DNA of 64,000 nt from Methylobrevis albus (GCF_015904235.1 NZ_JADZLT010000056.1:199049-263048), one strand, 5' to 3'; positions 48,485-63,891 are shown, counted from the stretch's first letter. The notes: a model not told the origin generated them from the sequence alone. Made by a program: numbers and translations.

Positions 48485-50389
48485 ATGGCCGAGCCGAAAG
48501 AGGCCGGAAAGGTCAGTGCCGACGAAGGCACGCTGATCTCGACGATCCGCCATCTCTGGCCCTACATCTGGCCCAGCGACCGGCTCGATCTCAAGCTCCG
48601 CGTCGCGGCGGCCTTCGTCGCGCTGATCATCGCCAAGGTGATCACGGTGCTGGTGCCCTATACCTACAAATGGGCGACCGACGCGCTGGTTCCCGGGGAC
48701 GCGGACATCTCGCAGGGGACAATCTTCCTCGTCTCGACGCCGATCTTCCTCGTCATCTCCTACGGCGTCGGGCGCATCATGCTCAACGCCTTCAACCAGC
48801 TGCGCGACGCGCTGTTCGCCAAGGTCGGCCAGCACGCGGTGCGCACCCTCGCCTTCCGCACCTTCGTGCACCTGCACCAGCTGTCGCTGCGCTTCCACCT
48901 CGCCCGCCGCACCGGCGGCCTCACCCGCGTCATCGAGCGCGGCGTGAAGGGCATCGAGACGATCAGCCGCTTCTCGATCCTCAACGCGCTGCCGACGCTG
49001 GTCGAGTTCGTGCTGATGGCGGCGGTGATCTGGTGGCAGTTCGACTGGATCTACCTCGTGGTGATCGGCATCACCGTCTGGCTCTACGTCTGGTACTCGG
49101 TGCGCGTTACCAACCAGCGCATTGGCATCCGCCGGCGGATGAACGATTCCGACACCGAGGCGAACACCAAGGCGATCGACAGCCTGCTCAACTTCGAGAC
49201 GGTGAAGTATTTCGGCAACGAGGCGATGGAGGCAAAGCGCTTCGATGCCTCGATGGCGATCTACGAGCAGGCCGCCACCGAGACCAACACCTCGCTCGCC
49301 CGGCTCAACAACGGCCAGGTGATCATCTTCTCGATCGGCATGACGATCTGCATGGTGCTGTCGGCGCAGGCCGTGGTGGCCGGCACGCAGACGGTCGGCG
49401 ACTTCGTGCTGATCAACGCGCTGCTCATGCAGCTGGCGATCCCGCTCAACTTCATCGGCTTCATCTACCGCGAAATCCGCCAGGGCATCGCCGACATCGA
49501 GGCGATGTTCACCCTGCTCGGCGAGAAGCCGGAGATCGTCGATGCGCCGGGGGCGCGGGCGCTGGTCGTTTCGGGCGGCACCGTCGCCTTCGACAACGTC
49601 GTGTTCGCCTACGACCCCGAGCGGGTGATCCTGAAAGGCATCTCGTTCGAGGTGCCTGCCGGCAAGACCGTGGCGATCGTCGGGCCATCGGGGGCGGGCA
49701 AGTCGACGCTGTCGCGCCTGCTGTTCCGCTTCTACGAGGTGACGTCCGGCCGCATCACCGTCGACGGGCAGGACATCTCCAAGGTGACGCAGGCCTCGCT
49801 GCGGTCGGCGATCGGCATGGTGCCGCAGGACACCGTGCTGTTCAACGACACCATCCTCTACAACATCCGCTACGGCCGCCCCGAAGCCAGCGACGAGGAG
49901 GTGCGGGAAGCCGCACAGATGGCGCAGATCGGCCACTTCGTCGAAATGTTGCCGATGGGCTTCAAGGCGATGGTCGGTGAGCGCGGGCTGAAGCTCTCGG
50001 GCGGCGAGAAGCAGCGCGTGGCGATCGCCCGCACCATCCTGAAGGCGCCGCCGATCCTGATCCTCGACGAAGCGACCTCGGCGCTCGACACCAACACCGA
50101 GCGCGAAATCCAGGCCGCCCTCGACCGCGTCTCGCGCGGCCGCACCACGCTGGTGATCGCGCACCGGCTCTCGACGGTAATCAACGCCGACGAGATCATC
50201 GTGCTCGAAAAAGGCGAGATCCGCGAACGCGGCACCCACGGAGACCTGATCCTGCAGGGCGGCCTCTACGCCACCATGTGGAATCGCCAGCGCGAAGCGG
50301 CGGAAGCCGAGGAGCGGCTGCGCGCGGTGCGCGAGGAGGATGCGGCGGGGATGGTGGTGCGGGGGAAGCGGGCGGAGGAGATTGGGTAG
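48485..50389 (+). CDS. ABC transporter with fused membrane and ATPase domains, Atm1 type
   Basis: Half-transporter exporter of the Atm1/HMT1 group, 634 residues. About six helices in the first 340 residues are followed by an ATPase domain: Walker A GPSGAGKST (about 400), signature LSGGEKQRVAIARTIL (about 506), Walker B ILILDEATSAL (about 525) and H-loop IAHRLST (about 558). Members export glutathione-linked sulphur or metal compounds. The EAMEAKRFDASMAIYEQA and ETVKYFGNE motifs are typical of the Atm1 group. Start 48485 is chosen because AAGGA precedes it; alternatives at 48410 and 48461 lack one. Substrate is inferred from family. Confidence 0.92.
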   Translation: MAEPKEAGKVSADEGTLISTIRHLWPYIWPSDRLDLKLRVAAAFVALIIAKVITVLVPYTYKWATDALVPGDADISQGTIFLVSTPIFLVISYGVGRIMLNAFNQLRDALFAKVGQHAVRTLAFRTFVHLHQLSLRFHLARRTGGLTRVIERGVKGIETISRFSILNALPTLVEFVLMAAVIWWQFDWIYLVVIGITVWLYVWYSVRVTNQRIGIRRRMNDSDTEANTKAIDSLLNFETVKYFGNEAMEAKRFDASMAIYEQAATETNTSLARLNNGQVIIFSIGMTICMVLSAQAVVAGTQTVGDFVLINALLMQLAIPLNFIGFIYREIRQGIADIEAMFTLLGEKPEIVDAPGARALVVSGGTVAFDNVVFAYDPERVILKGISFEVPAGKTVAIVGPSGAGKSTLSRLLFRFYEVTSGRITVDGQDISKVTQASLRSAIGMVPQDTVLFNDTILYNIRYGRPEASDEEVREAAQMAQIGHFVEMLPMGFKAMVGERGLKLSGGEKQRVAIARTILKAPPILILDEATSALDTNTEREIQAALDRVSRGRTTLVIAHRLSTVINADEIIVLEKGEIRERGTHGDLILQGGLYATMWNRQREAAEAEERLRAVREEDAAGMVVRGKRAEEIG

Positions 50390-50413
50390 GGGGCGACGCC
50401 TTTATTCGCGGAT

Positions 50414-50564
50414 AGTCCCCCCCTCCCTGACCCTCCCCCTCGAGGGGGGAGGGGAAATCGGCGTTGGTGCCCGCCGACCTACGTCGCCACTAGCTCTTCG
50501 GTCCAATACTGAGGCGGTTCAGTCCCCTCCCCCCTCGAGGGGGAGGGTCAGGGAGGGGGGGACT
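50414..50564. repeat. Palindromic element with perfect 42-base inverted ends
   Basis: 50414-50455 (AGTCCCCCCCTCCCTGACCC...) is repeated exactly in inverted orientation at 50523-50564, with a 67-base centre. The homology continues imperfectly outward for about 15 bases each side (CCGCG...TAAAG). It lies between two convergent genes, and the arms could fold as a strong bidirectional terminator. No coding frame is inside. It resembles a short nonautonomous mobile element of the family seen near 44164-44352 (shared CCCTCCCC-rich arms). Confidence 0.9.
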
Positions 50565-50598
50565 CTCCGCGGGTAAAGAACATTCGAAAAAGCCCCCC

Positions 50599-54446
<3,848 letters not shown>

Positions 54447-54496
54447 GCCTGTGTCCACCACCCCCGTCCGCCCTCTTCCATCGCCTCGCCGCGGCC

Positions 54497-55948
54497 TCAG
54501 GCGCCGTCGCTACCGAGCAGCGAGCGGTAGAGCTCGACGTAGCGCGCCGCGGACAGTTCCCACCCGACCGGGTGGCCCATGCCGCGCCGCTGGATCCGGC
54601 GCCAGCTCTCACGGTCGGCGAAGAGATCGAACGCCCGCTCCAAAGCAAAGCCGAGTCCGGCCGCCGTCACCGGCGCAAACTGCAGGCCGGTCGCGACACC
54701 CGCCTGGATCGCGGCGTCGTTGGCGTCGATCACCGTGTCGGCGAGGCCGCCGGTGCGGGCGACGATCGGGACCGTGCCATAGCGCAGGCCATAGAGCTGG
54801 GTGAGGCCGCAGGGCTCGAAGCGCGACGGGATAACGATCGCGTCGGCGCCGGCCTGCAGCAGGTGCGACGCTTCCTCGTTGTAGCCGAGGTAAACGCCGA
54901 CGCGGCCGGGCCAGTTGCGCGCCGCCTCGGTGAACGCGCGTTCGAGGCCGATGTCTCCGGAGCCGAGCACCGCGAGCTGGCCGCCGCGCGCGACGATGTC
55001 GCCGATCAGCGGCAGCAGCAGGTCGAGGCCCTTCTGCGGCGTCATCCGGCTGACGACACAGAACAGCAGCGCCTTGGGATCGGGCGCGAGACCGAGCATC
55101 GCCTGCGCTTTCGCCTTGCTCGCCGCCTTGCGCTGCAGCTTGCTCGCCGAATAGGTCTCGGCGATCTGGGTGTCGGTCTCGGGGTTCCAGACGTCGAGAT
55201 CGATGCCGTTGAGGATGCCGCTGAGCACGCCCGCGCGTTCGTTGAGCACGCCCTCGAGGCCGAGACCGAACTCCGAGGTGCGCAGCTCGCGCGCATAGGT
55301 CGGGCTGACGGTGGTGAGATGGTCGGAGAAGACGAGGCCGGCCTTCAGGAACGAGGTCTGGCCGTAGTACTCCAGCCCGGAATGGCCGAAGAACGACGCC
55401 GGCAGGCCGAAGCCGCCATAGGCGTGGAGGCCGCAAAGGCCCTGGTAGGCGATGTTGTGGATGGTGAAGACCGTGGCGGGCCGCGTCTCGCCCGCCGCCA
55501 CCAGATAGGCCGACGTCAGGCCGGCCTGCCAGTCGTGGCCGTGCACAATGTCGGGCACCCAGCCGCCCGCCGCGCCGAGGCCGATGTCGGCGCCGATGCG
55601 GCAGAGGGCGGCGAAGCGGCGCGGGTTGTCGGGCCAGTCGCGCCCGTCGCCGCCGAGATAGGGATTGCCCGGCCGATCGTAGAGATGCGCCGCCTCGAGC
55701 GCGAAGACGTCGAGCCCGTCGACGGTCTGGCCGTGCAGCAGCTGGACCGGGCCGCCGAAGAGCTCTTCGCGCGTGTCGGCGACGGTGACGTCGTGCAGGC
55801 CGGCCAGCACCGACGGATATCCGGGCAGCAGCACACGGACGTCGCAGCCGAGCAGCTTCAACGCCAGCGGCAATGCACCTACGACATCGGCGAGACCGCC
55901 CGTCTTCACCAGAGGATAACATTCGGAGGCGACGAACAGCACGCGCAC
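54497..55948 (-). CDS. glgA: Glycogen synthase
   Basis: ADP-glucose-dependent starch/glycogen synthase of family GT5, 483 residues. The ADP-glucose motif KTGGLADV is at residues 15-22, with the second-domain motifs MTPQKGLDLLL and SRFEPCGLTQLYGLRYGTVP. Full length. The gap to glgC is 142 bases, without a visible terminator, so glgC-glgA-glgX-pgm is probably one transcript. Confidence 0.97.
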   Translation of the reverse strand: MRVLFVASECYPLVKTGGLADVVGALPLALKLLGCDVRVLLPGYPSVLAGLHDVTVADTREELFGGPVQLLHGQTVDGLDVFALEAAHLYDRPGNPYLGGDGRDWPDNPRRFAALCRIGADIGLGAAGGWVPDIVHGHDWQAGLTSAYLVAAGETRPATVFTIHNIAYQGLCGLHAYGGFGLPASFFGHSGLEYYGQTSFLKAGLVFSDHLTTVSPTYARELRTSEFGLGLEGVLNERAGVLSGILNGIDLDVWNPETDTQIAETYSASKLQRKAASKAKAQAMLGLAPDPKALLFCVVSRMTPQKGLDLLLPLIGDIVARGGQLAVLGSGDIGLERAFTEAARNWPGRVGVYLGYNEEASHLLQAGADAIVIPSRFEPCGLTQLYGLRYGTVPIVARTGGLADTVIDANDAAIQAGVATGLQFAPVTAAGLGFALERAFDLFADRESWRRIQRRGMGHPVGWELSAARYVELYRSLLGSDGA

Positions 55949-56090
55949 GCGGCACTTCTCCTTCAGGTCCAGCGACGGTCAGCCCGGCCAGAGCCGCAGC
56001 GGGATCCGGCAGGCCCGCGGCGCTGGTGGAACGCACTCCAGAGCGGTTCCACGCCGCGGCGCCGCGGTCAAGGCCGGTCTCGCCGCGCCG

Positions 56091-57359
56091 TCAAAGCTCG
56101 AGGCGGTCGATCATCGGTTGGGTGATCAGGCAGATGCCGTTGTCGGTGCGCCGGAAGCGCCGGGCGTCCTCCTCCGGGTCCTCGCCGACGATGAGGCCGG
56201 GCGGGATCACCACGCCGCGGTCGATCACGACTTTCCGCAGCCGCGCCCCGCGGTTGATGGTGACGTAAGGCAGCACCACCCCGTGCTCGACCTCGGAGAA
56301 GGAGTGCGCGTGTACGCCGGTGAACAGCAGCGACTTGTCGATGCGCGAACCGGAGATGATGCAGGCGCCCGACACCAGAGATGAGGTCGCCGAGCCGCGC
56401 CGGCCGTCCTCGTCATGGACGAACTTCGCCGGCGGCACGATCTCGCCATAGGTCCAGATCGGCCAGCTGCGGTCGTAGAGATCGAGCTCGGGCACGAAGT
56501 CGGTGAGGTCGATGTTCGCCTCCCAGAACGCCTCGACCGTACCGACGTCGCGCCAGTACGCGGACGATTCCGACGTGGACCGGACGCAGGAGTTGGTGAA
56601 GCGATGGGCGACCGCCTTCCCGTGCTTGACGAGGTACGGGATGATGTCCTTGCCGAAATCATGCGCGGAATCCGGGTCTTCGGCGTCGCGGCGCAGCAAG
56701 TCGAACAGCAGCGAGGTCTCGAAGACGTAGATGCCCATCGAGGCGAGCGCGAGATCGGGCTGGCCGGGAATGGAGGGCGGATCTGCGGGCTTCTCGATGA
56801 AATCGATAATGCGGTCGTTCTCGTCGACATGCATGACGCCGAAGGCGACCGCCTCCATGCGCGGCACGTCGATGCAGCCGACGGTGACGTCGGCGCCCGA
56901 GAGAACATGCTCCTCGAGCATGACCTCGTAGTCCATCTTGTAGACGTGGTCGCCAGCGAGGATGACGATGTAGTCCGGCGCGTAGCTCTCAACGATGTCC
57001 ATGTTCTGGGTCACGGCATCGGCGGTGCCGACGTACCACTTGTCCTCGGCGACGCGCTGCGACGCGGGGAGGATGTCGAAGCTCTCGTTGCGCTCCTCGC
57101 GGAAGAAATTCCAGCCGCGCTGCAGATGGCGGATCAGGCTGTGCGCCTTGTACTGGGTCGCGACCGAGATGCGGCGGATGCCGGAGTTCATGGCATTGGA
57201 GAGCGCGAAATCGATGATGCGGCTCTTGCCGCCGAAGTAAACCGCGGGCTTGGCACGCGGATCGGTGAGTTCCTTCAGCCGCGAGCCGCGACCGCCCGCC
57301 AGCACGAAGGCCATTGCATTCCGCCCGAGCCTGCGCTGGTCTCGCTTCGACGCCATCAT
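56091..57359 (-). CDS. glgC: Glucose-1-phosphate adenylyltransferase
   Basis: Makes ADP-glucose from ATP and glucose 1-phosphate, the controlled step of glycogen synthesis. 422 residues. Motifs: [20 protein letters not shown], the substrate region [13 protein letters not shown], the catalytic [15 protein letters not shown] and [10 protein letters not shown] left-handed beta-helix C-terminal domain follows. GGGAGA precedes the ATG at 57359; a second ATG directly follows. First gene of the operon. Confidence 0.97.
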   Translation of the reverse strand: MMASKRDQRRLGRNAMAFVLAGGRGSRLKELTDPRAKPAVYFGGKSRIIDFALSNAMNSGIRRISVATQYKAHSLIRHLQRGWNFFREERNESFDILPASQRVAEDKWYVGTADAVTQNMDIVESYAPDYIVILAGDHVYKMDYEVMLEEHVLSGADVTVGCIDVPRMEAVAFGVMHVDENDRIIDFIEKPADPPSIPGQPDLALASMGIYVFETSLLFDLLRRDAEDPDSAHDFGKDIIPYLVKHGKAVAHRFTNSCVRSTSESSAYWRDVGTVEAFWEANIDLTDFVPELDLYDRSWPIWTYGEIVPPAKFVHDEDGRRGSATSSLVSGACIISGSRIDKSLLFTGVHAHSFSEVEHGVVLPYVTINRGARLRKVVIDRGVVIPPGLIVGEDPEEDARRFRRTDNGICLITQPMIDRLEL

Positions 57360-57525
57360 GCCGTTTCTCCCTCAAGGTCCGTTCGCCACCGGGGGAGCGG
57401 GCGACGGCCCGATTTCTTGGTCCGCGCAGCTGCCGCCGCCGCGGTATTTTCCCCCTGATTCAACGTACTATGGCGCGTCTGCGGCGGTTTGTCTCGCCTG
57501 CCGCAGCCGCCCGTTCCGTCGTGTC

Positions 57526-58257
57526 TTACGCGACGCCGTCCGACCCGAGCACGACGACCTCGGTCCCGATCGGAACGCGGCTGTAGAGATCGACGACGTC
57601 CTGGTTGAGCATCCGGACGCAGCCGCTCGACATCGCCTGGCCGATGCTCCACGGCTCGGTGGTGCCGTGCAGGCGGTAGAGCGTGTCGACGTCGCCCTGG
57701 TAGAGGTAGAGGGCGCGCGCGCCGAGCGCGTTGTCGAGCCCCGGCGGCTGGCCGTTGGCGAAGGGGGCGGCGCGCGGATCGCGCGCGATCATCTCCTTCG
57801 GCGGATACCAGGTCGGCCATTCCTGTTTGCGCTTGATCACCGCCCGGCCCGACCAACCGAAGCCGTCGCGGCCGACGCCGACGCCGTAGCGCAGCGCGCT
57901 GCCGCCGGTCTCGGTGAGGTAGAGGAAGCGGTTGTAGGGATCGACGACGATGGTGCCGGGGGCATAGGCGGAGGTGTAGGACACCTGCTGACGCCAGTAG
58001 ACGGGGTCGATCCGGCGGATGTCGATCGCCGGGAGCGGGAACGGCTCGTCGAGCTTCGGGCCGTACATCGAGAGATAGTAGGGGTCGATCCGGCCGGAAT
58101 TGCTGATCCGCGCCCGCGGGGCGCCATATCCGCCGTCAAAGCCGGCGAGCCGCGAGTAGCTGCCCGAACAGGCGGCCAGACCCACCGGCAAAGCGGCGAC
58201 GAACGCCCGGCGGCTGAGGCGCCCGGCGGTGGAAGACGACGGCTTCAGGATGGTCAT
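57526..58257 (-). CDS. L,D-transpeptidase (YkuD family), probable lipoprotein
   Basis: Peptidoglycan crosslinking or anchoring enzyme, 243 residues. The N-terminus carries twin arginines and a lipobox (LSRRAFVAALPVGLAACSG), so it is probably exported and lipid-anchored at the cysteine. The YkuD active site is visible: HGTTEPWSIGQAMSSGCVRM, with catalytic His and Cys. The preceding YLTETGGSALRYGVGVGRDG is typical of ErfK/YbiS types. Start 58257 is preferred over 58293 because AGAGGGG lies upstream. Confidence 0.92.
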   Translation of the reverse strand: MTILKPSSSTAGRLSRRAFVAALPVGLAACSGSYSRLAGFDGGYGAPRARISNSGRIDPYYLSMYGPKLDEPFPLPAIDIRRIDPVYWRQQVSYTSAYAPGTIVVDPYNRFLYLTETGGSALRYGVGVGRDGFGWSGRAVIKRKQEWPTWYPPKEMIARDPRAAPFANGQPPGLDNALGARALYLYQGDVDTLYRLHGTTEPWSIGQAMSSGCVRMLNQDVVDLYSRVPIGTEVVVLGSDGVA

Positions 58258-58384
58258 GCGGCGAGCCCCTCTCGATGCGAACCCCTGTCGCATTCGGGGC
58301 CATAATGATCGAAGCGGGCCGAAAGTTCCCGGCCGATCCGCAGCAAGGCGGAAGTGTGGCGGTCACTTTCCGCTTACCGATCGG

Positions 58385-58753
58385 CTACTTGCGGCCGATC
58401 AAAGCCGAAATCGTCACCAAGATCCAACCCGCGATCAGCGCCATGCCGCCGCCCGGCGCGGCCATCGGGAACAGCGGCGTGCCGGCGAGAACCCGCAGCG
58501 CGAGGTCGCCGGAGAACAGCGTCACGCCGACGACGAGCACCGTGCCGGCGAGCCGGCGCAGGGGATCGTGCAGGACCGACGCGGCGCCGAGGGCGGCGAG
58601 TGCCGCGGCATGGACGAGCAGCATGCCGCCGGCCGTCGTCAGCCGTCCGCTGGCGTCGAGATGGGCGCCGGCGGCGGATGCCGCGACCCCCGCCGCACCG
58701 GCGAGGCCGGCGGCGGCGAAGAGCAGCCGGTCGACGAGGGACGGGCTCGGCAT
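58385..58753 (-). CDS. DUF423 family membrane protein
   Basis: Small membrane protein of 122 residues with about four helices, of the DUF423 (YgdD-like) family: GLAGAAGVAASAAGAH near the start and LFSGDLALRVLAGTPLFPMA, then APGGGMALIAGWI. The family has no known function. It lies 37 bases downstream of pccA on the same strand and may be read through from it. Confidence 0.88.
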   Translation of the reverse strand: MPSPSLVDRLLFAAAGLAGAAGVAASAAGAHLDASGRLTTAGGMLLVHAAALAALGAASVLHDPLRRLAGTVLVVGVTLFSGDLALRVLAGTPLFPMAAPGGGMALIAGWILVTISALIGRK

Positions 58754-58790
58754 CGGAAGGTTCCCGGGAGGATGCGGGCTCAGAGAGCGG

Positions 58791-60803
<2,013 letters not shown>

Positions 60804-60964
60804 GAACGCCGCCCTGCCCCGTCTTATGTGTCACTTCGCCTGCGGTTGTACGGAGAAGGACTGGGCGCGGCAACCGATGCGGAAGTTCTAGACGGCGCGC
60901 ATAAAGCCGCACGTCGGGCAGGTGTGCCGGCCGGGCGCGGCGGCCCGGCCGGTGGCGGCGCCGT

Positions 60965-61969
60965 TCAGGCGGCGGTGTCGATCAGCGTCTGCAGCGACGG
61001 ATGAATGTCCGGGCTTTCCTCGCGCAGGAAGGCGATCAGGGCGCGCTCGTTCTCGTGGATCACGCCGTCGCGGCCGATGCGGTCGGCAAGCCAGCGCACC
61101 TCGTCGGCGGTCAGCGTTTCGCTGGCGCGGACATCGGCCTCGAAGGCGGTGTTGCGGGCAGCGACGATGCTCTCGTCCGGCTGGGTGTAGCTGCGCCAGA
61201 TGCCTTTCAGCCCGTCGCTGAGCAGGCCCGACATCATCCCTGAAAACACCCCGGCGACGCCCGGCGTCTCCGAATCGACCCAGGCTTCGCGGCGCAGCGC
61301 CTCGGCGCGCGGCGGCGGGGTGTAGCCGCGGGCGGCCATCAGGAAGTTGGCGACCGCCTTGACGAAGAGGTCAGACCAGGCCGGGTGGTTGTCCGCCTCG
61401 CGGGTGCGGTCGTTGAGGTCGAACAGGACCTCGGCTTCCTCGCGGCTGACGCCGATCGCGGCGTCGCCGGCGAAGGCGTAGAGGATGCGGCGGATCAGCT
61501 CGACTTCGGCGCGGCCGATGACGCCGGGCTCGAGATGACCGGAGGCGAGCGGGCCGGTGCCGTCGACGACGGCGGCCTTGACCTGGGCCAGCGCATAGGC
61601 CGAAAGCCGCGCCGGCGCCGAGCGGGCCGCTTCCAGCACGCGGATCAGTAGTTCGAGTTCGCTGCAGGTGCCGACGATGCCGTCCTGGCCGATGCGGGCG
61701 ATGAGCCAGTCGGCGTTCTCCTCGCTGACGTAGCCCTCGGGTGCGGCCTGCCAGACGAGATAGTCCGTGATCGCTTCGCAGAAGAGCTGGTCGAAGGCGG
61801 GGTCGCGGTCGGCGACGCCGGCTTCGAGGGCGAACAGCCAGCCCGCCTCGTCCGGCCCGATCGCGCCGTCGCCGTAGACGGTCTTGCGGATCACGGCGAC
61901 GTCGTCCGCGCGGAGGGTTCCGGCGGTCGTCATGGCGGCGAGGGCCGCGGGCATTGCGACATGCGGCAT
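60965..61969 (-). CDS. Unrecognised protein with internally duplicated TerB-like helical domains (334 aa)
   Basis: Soluble, mostly helical. The chain is a doubled A-B unit: A (ADDVAVIRKTVYGDGAIGPD, EAGWLFALEAGVADRDPAFD) and B (EENADWLIARIGQDGIVGTC) recur diverged as A' (RAEVELIRRILYAFAGDAAI, EEAEVLFDLNDRTREADNHP) and B' (ADEVRWLADRIGRDGVIHEN). The spacing and DG...E residues recall TerB or EF-hand-like acidic folds. No signal peptide or helix to the membrane. It sits in the same direction as pccA but 160 bases away. No function can be assigned. Confidence 0.75.
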   Translation of the reverse strand: MPHVAMPAALAAMTTAGTLRADDVAVIRKTVYGDGAIGPDEAGWLFALEAGVADRDPAFDQLFCEAITDYLVWQAAPEGYVSEENADWLIARIGQDGIVGTCSELELLIRVLEAARSAPARLSAYALAQVKAAVVDGTGPLASGHLEPGVIGRAEVELIRRILYAFAGDAAIGVSREEAEVLFDLNDRTREADNHPAWSDLFVKAVANFLMAARGYTPPPRAEALRREAWVDSETPGVAGVFSGMMSGLLSDGLKGIWRSYTQPDESIVAARNTAFEADVRASETLTADEVRWLADRIGRDGVIHENERALIAFLREESPDIHPSLQTLIDTAA

Positions 61970-62133
61970 CGGCTGGTTGCTCCCTGAAGCGTTCTTTTCA
62001 GGGCGAAACGCTACCGGGGAAAGCCGAGTATTCGCTTAAGAGGCAAGGTAAAGAAAAGGTTGACGGCCGCAGGAAGAGCGTTCTGGGGCGACCGGCTGGG
62101 CTGATCGCCCCGCGTCACAGCGGCATTTCCGCC

Positions 62134-62222
62134 AAAAAAGACGGTCGCAGCAGGGAGATTACTGCGACCGCAGGAGGGAGGGGGTCGGAGTCCGCAGCCG
62201 CGCGGCGAACTCGATATGACGG
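62134..62222 (-). ncRNA. Candidate trans-acting small RNA with CU-rich anti-SD stretch
   Basis: Complete transcription unit on the minus strand. Promoter: GTGACG (62251-62256), 17-base spacer, TATGAT (62228-62233). The predicted RNA begins near 62222 and ends after a terminator: stem CGGTCGCAG / CTGCGACCG (9 pairs, 62142-62170) followed by TCTTTTTT (to 62134). The 5' part folds as GAGTTCGC/GCGGACTC with a 9-base loop. Between the two hairpins lies the single-stranded CCCCCTCCCTCC, and the terminator loop also has CTCCC. CU-rich anti-Shine-Dalgarno stretches of this kind are the targeting regions of known rhizobial trans-acting sRNAs. It precedes the unknown gene at 61969. Confidence 0.6.
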
Positions 62223-62227
62223 AATGC

Positions 62228-62256
62228 ATCATACACTAGTCGGTTGCGGCCGTCAC
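62228..62256 (-). promoter_or_regulatory. Promoter of the candidate small RNA
   Basis: On the minus strand GTGACG and TATGAT are spaced by 17 bases: 4/6 match to TTGACA and 5/6 to TATAAT. Transcription would start near 62222. No coding frame with a ribosome site starts downstream of it before the terminator. Confidence 0.55.
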
Positions 62257-62461
62257 GACGCTGGGAGGCGGCGTGAAATTCTGTCGCGCCGGCGCGCCTC
62301 CCCGGCCGTTGCGCCACATGGATTCCGGTGTTTCCGCAAGTGGTTGCGTCACGGCAACGTGAAGCGGCGGCGGGTGTCGCGTCTTGCCGGCGTCATGGCA
62401 GATTGAGACGGTTCCAATCTGCCTGCCGCCGCCCGTCGTGGCGCCAACCCGAGAGTGACGC

Positions 62462-62905
62462 ATGAAACGCACCTGCCTCGTCATCGCCGCGATCACCGCC
62501 GCCGCCACCTTCGCCACCGGCGCCCTCGCCCAGGGCGACCCGATCGCCCAGCGCCAGCAGCTGATGAAGCAGGTCGGCGACCAGATGAAGATCGTCGGGC
62601 CGATGATGCAGGGCAAAGTCGCCTACGACGGCGCCGCGGCCGGTGCGGCGATGGCCGTCATCTCGAAGAACTCGGCCGACTTCATCACGCTGTTCCCGGA
62701 GGATTCGAAGACCGGCGGCGACACCGAGGCGCTGCCGGTGATCTGGGAGCGCAAGGCCGAGTTCGACGCCATCGGCGAGAAGCTCTCGACCGAGGCGGCC
62801 GCGGCGGCCGAAGGCGCCGGCGGCGGGCTCGACGCGTTCAAGCCGCTGTTCGCCGCGGCGGCCGCGAACTGCAAGGCCTGTCACGAGGATTTCCGCAAGC
62901 CCTGA
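62462..62905 (+). CDS. Cytochrome c' family protein
   Basis: Periplasmic haem protein of 147 residues. A Sec signal peptide ends near Ala23 (FATGALA), and the four-helix-bundle sequence ends with the haem-binding Cys137-Lys-Ala-Cys140-His141 (CKACHEDFRKP) at the very C-terminus, the hallmark of cytochrome c' / c-556. Such proteins bind nitric oxide or act as minor electron carriers. A lone gene, divergent from the candidate small RNA; GAGAG lies upstream of the ATG. Confidence 0.93.
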   Translation: MKRTCLVIAAITAAATFATGALAQGDPIAQRQQLMKQVGDQMKIVGPMMQGKVAYDGAAAGAAMAVISKNSADFITLFPEDSKTGGDTEALPVIWERKAEFDAIGEKLSTEAAAAAEGAGGGLDAFKPLFAAAAANCKACHEDFRKP

Positions 62906-63058
62906 CCGGCGAGCGCCTCCCCTGACCGCACCCGCGTCCGGCGCCCCGCGCCGGGCGCTGTGCACTGCAATGCCGCTTTGCCTTCCGCCGTCGCTTCGGC
63001 CATGGTTGCGCCGGCGCCGACCGGGCGCCGGAACGGGCTGAGGACGGGCTGGGGATCG

Positions 63059-63847
63059 ATGATCGCTGAGGGCAAGCCGCATCGCGCCGAACGCATCGCC
63101 TTCGTCGCGAGCCAGACCGAGGATGCCGAGGCGGCGCGGCGCCGGCTGGTCGAACTCTATGGCGACGTCGAGCCCGACAATGCCACCGCGATCGTGGCGC
63201 TCGGCGGTGACGGGCTGATGCTGCAGGCGCTGCATCGCTTCATGAACAGCGGCAAGCCCATCTACGGCATGCACCGCGGCTCCGTCGGCTTCCTGATGAA
63301 CGACTTCCGCTTCGAGGGCCTGCGCGAGCGCCTCTCTATGTCGGCGATCACCGCCGTGCATCCGCTGATCATGGTGGCGACCGACGCCGCCGGCGTCGTG
63401 CACCAGGCGAAGGCGATCAACGAGGTCTCGCTGCTGCGCCAGACCTTCCAGGCCGCCAAGCTGAAGATCACCATCGACGGCAAGGTTCGCCTCGACGAGC
63501 TGATCTGCGACGGCGTGCTGGTCGCGACGCCGGCCGGCTCGACCGCCTATAATCTATCCGCGCACGGCCCGATCCTGCCGATCTACGCGCCGCTGCTCGC
63601 CCTCACCCCGATCAGCCCGTTCCGGCCGCGTCGCTGGCGCGGCGCGCTGCTGCCCGACCGCTGCGAGGTGCAGCTCGACGTGCTGGAGGCCGAGAAGCGG
63701 CCGGTCAGCGCGGTCGCCGACCACACCGAGATCCGCTCGGTGGTGAAGGTGGTGGTGCGCGAAGATCCGAAGCAGAAGAGCCTGATTCTGTTCGACCGCG
63801 ATCACAACTGGGAAGAGCGGATCCTTAACGAACAGTTTCGCTACTAG
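63059..63847 (+). CDS. nadK: NAD kinase
   Basis: ATP- or polyphosphate-dependent kinase making NADP+ from NAD+, 262 residues. Motifs: catalytic Gly49-Gly50-Asp51-Gly52 in [12 protein letters not shown], the NE motif in [10 protein letters not shown] and [21 protein letters not shown]. The start at 63059 is chosen over the longer frame from 62960, which would add a proline/arginine-rich tail of poor fit. Length matches the short alphaproteobacterial form. Confidence 0.95.
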   Translation: MIAEGKPHRAERIAFVASQTEDAEAARRRLVELYGDVEPDNATAIVALGGDGLMLQALHRFMNSGKPIYGMHRGSVGFLMNDFRFEGLRERLSMSAITAVHPLIMVATDAAGVVHQAKAINEVSLLRQTFQAAKLKITIDGKVRLDELICDGVLVATPAGSTAYNLSAHGPILPIYAPLLALTPISPFRPRRWRGALLPDRCEVQLDVLEAEKRPVSAVADHTEIRSVVKVVVREDPKQKSLILFDRDHNWEERILNEQFRY

Positions 63848-63891
63848 GTTCCTACCGGGCTTTTCCCGTGCATTAGCGGGCCGTTAAGCCT

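Noticed and set aside
62236-62616. Minus-strand frame of 126 residues over the cytochrome c' start
   Set aside because: It is antisense to the signal peptide region of a clear cytochrome gene and crosses the promoter of the candidate small RNA; composition is not protein-like.
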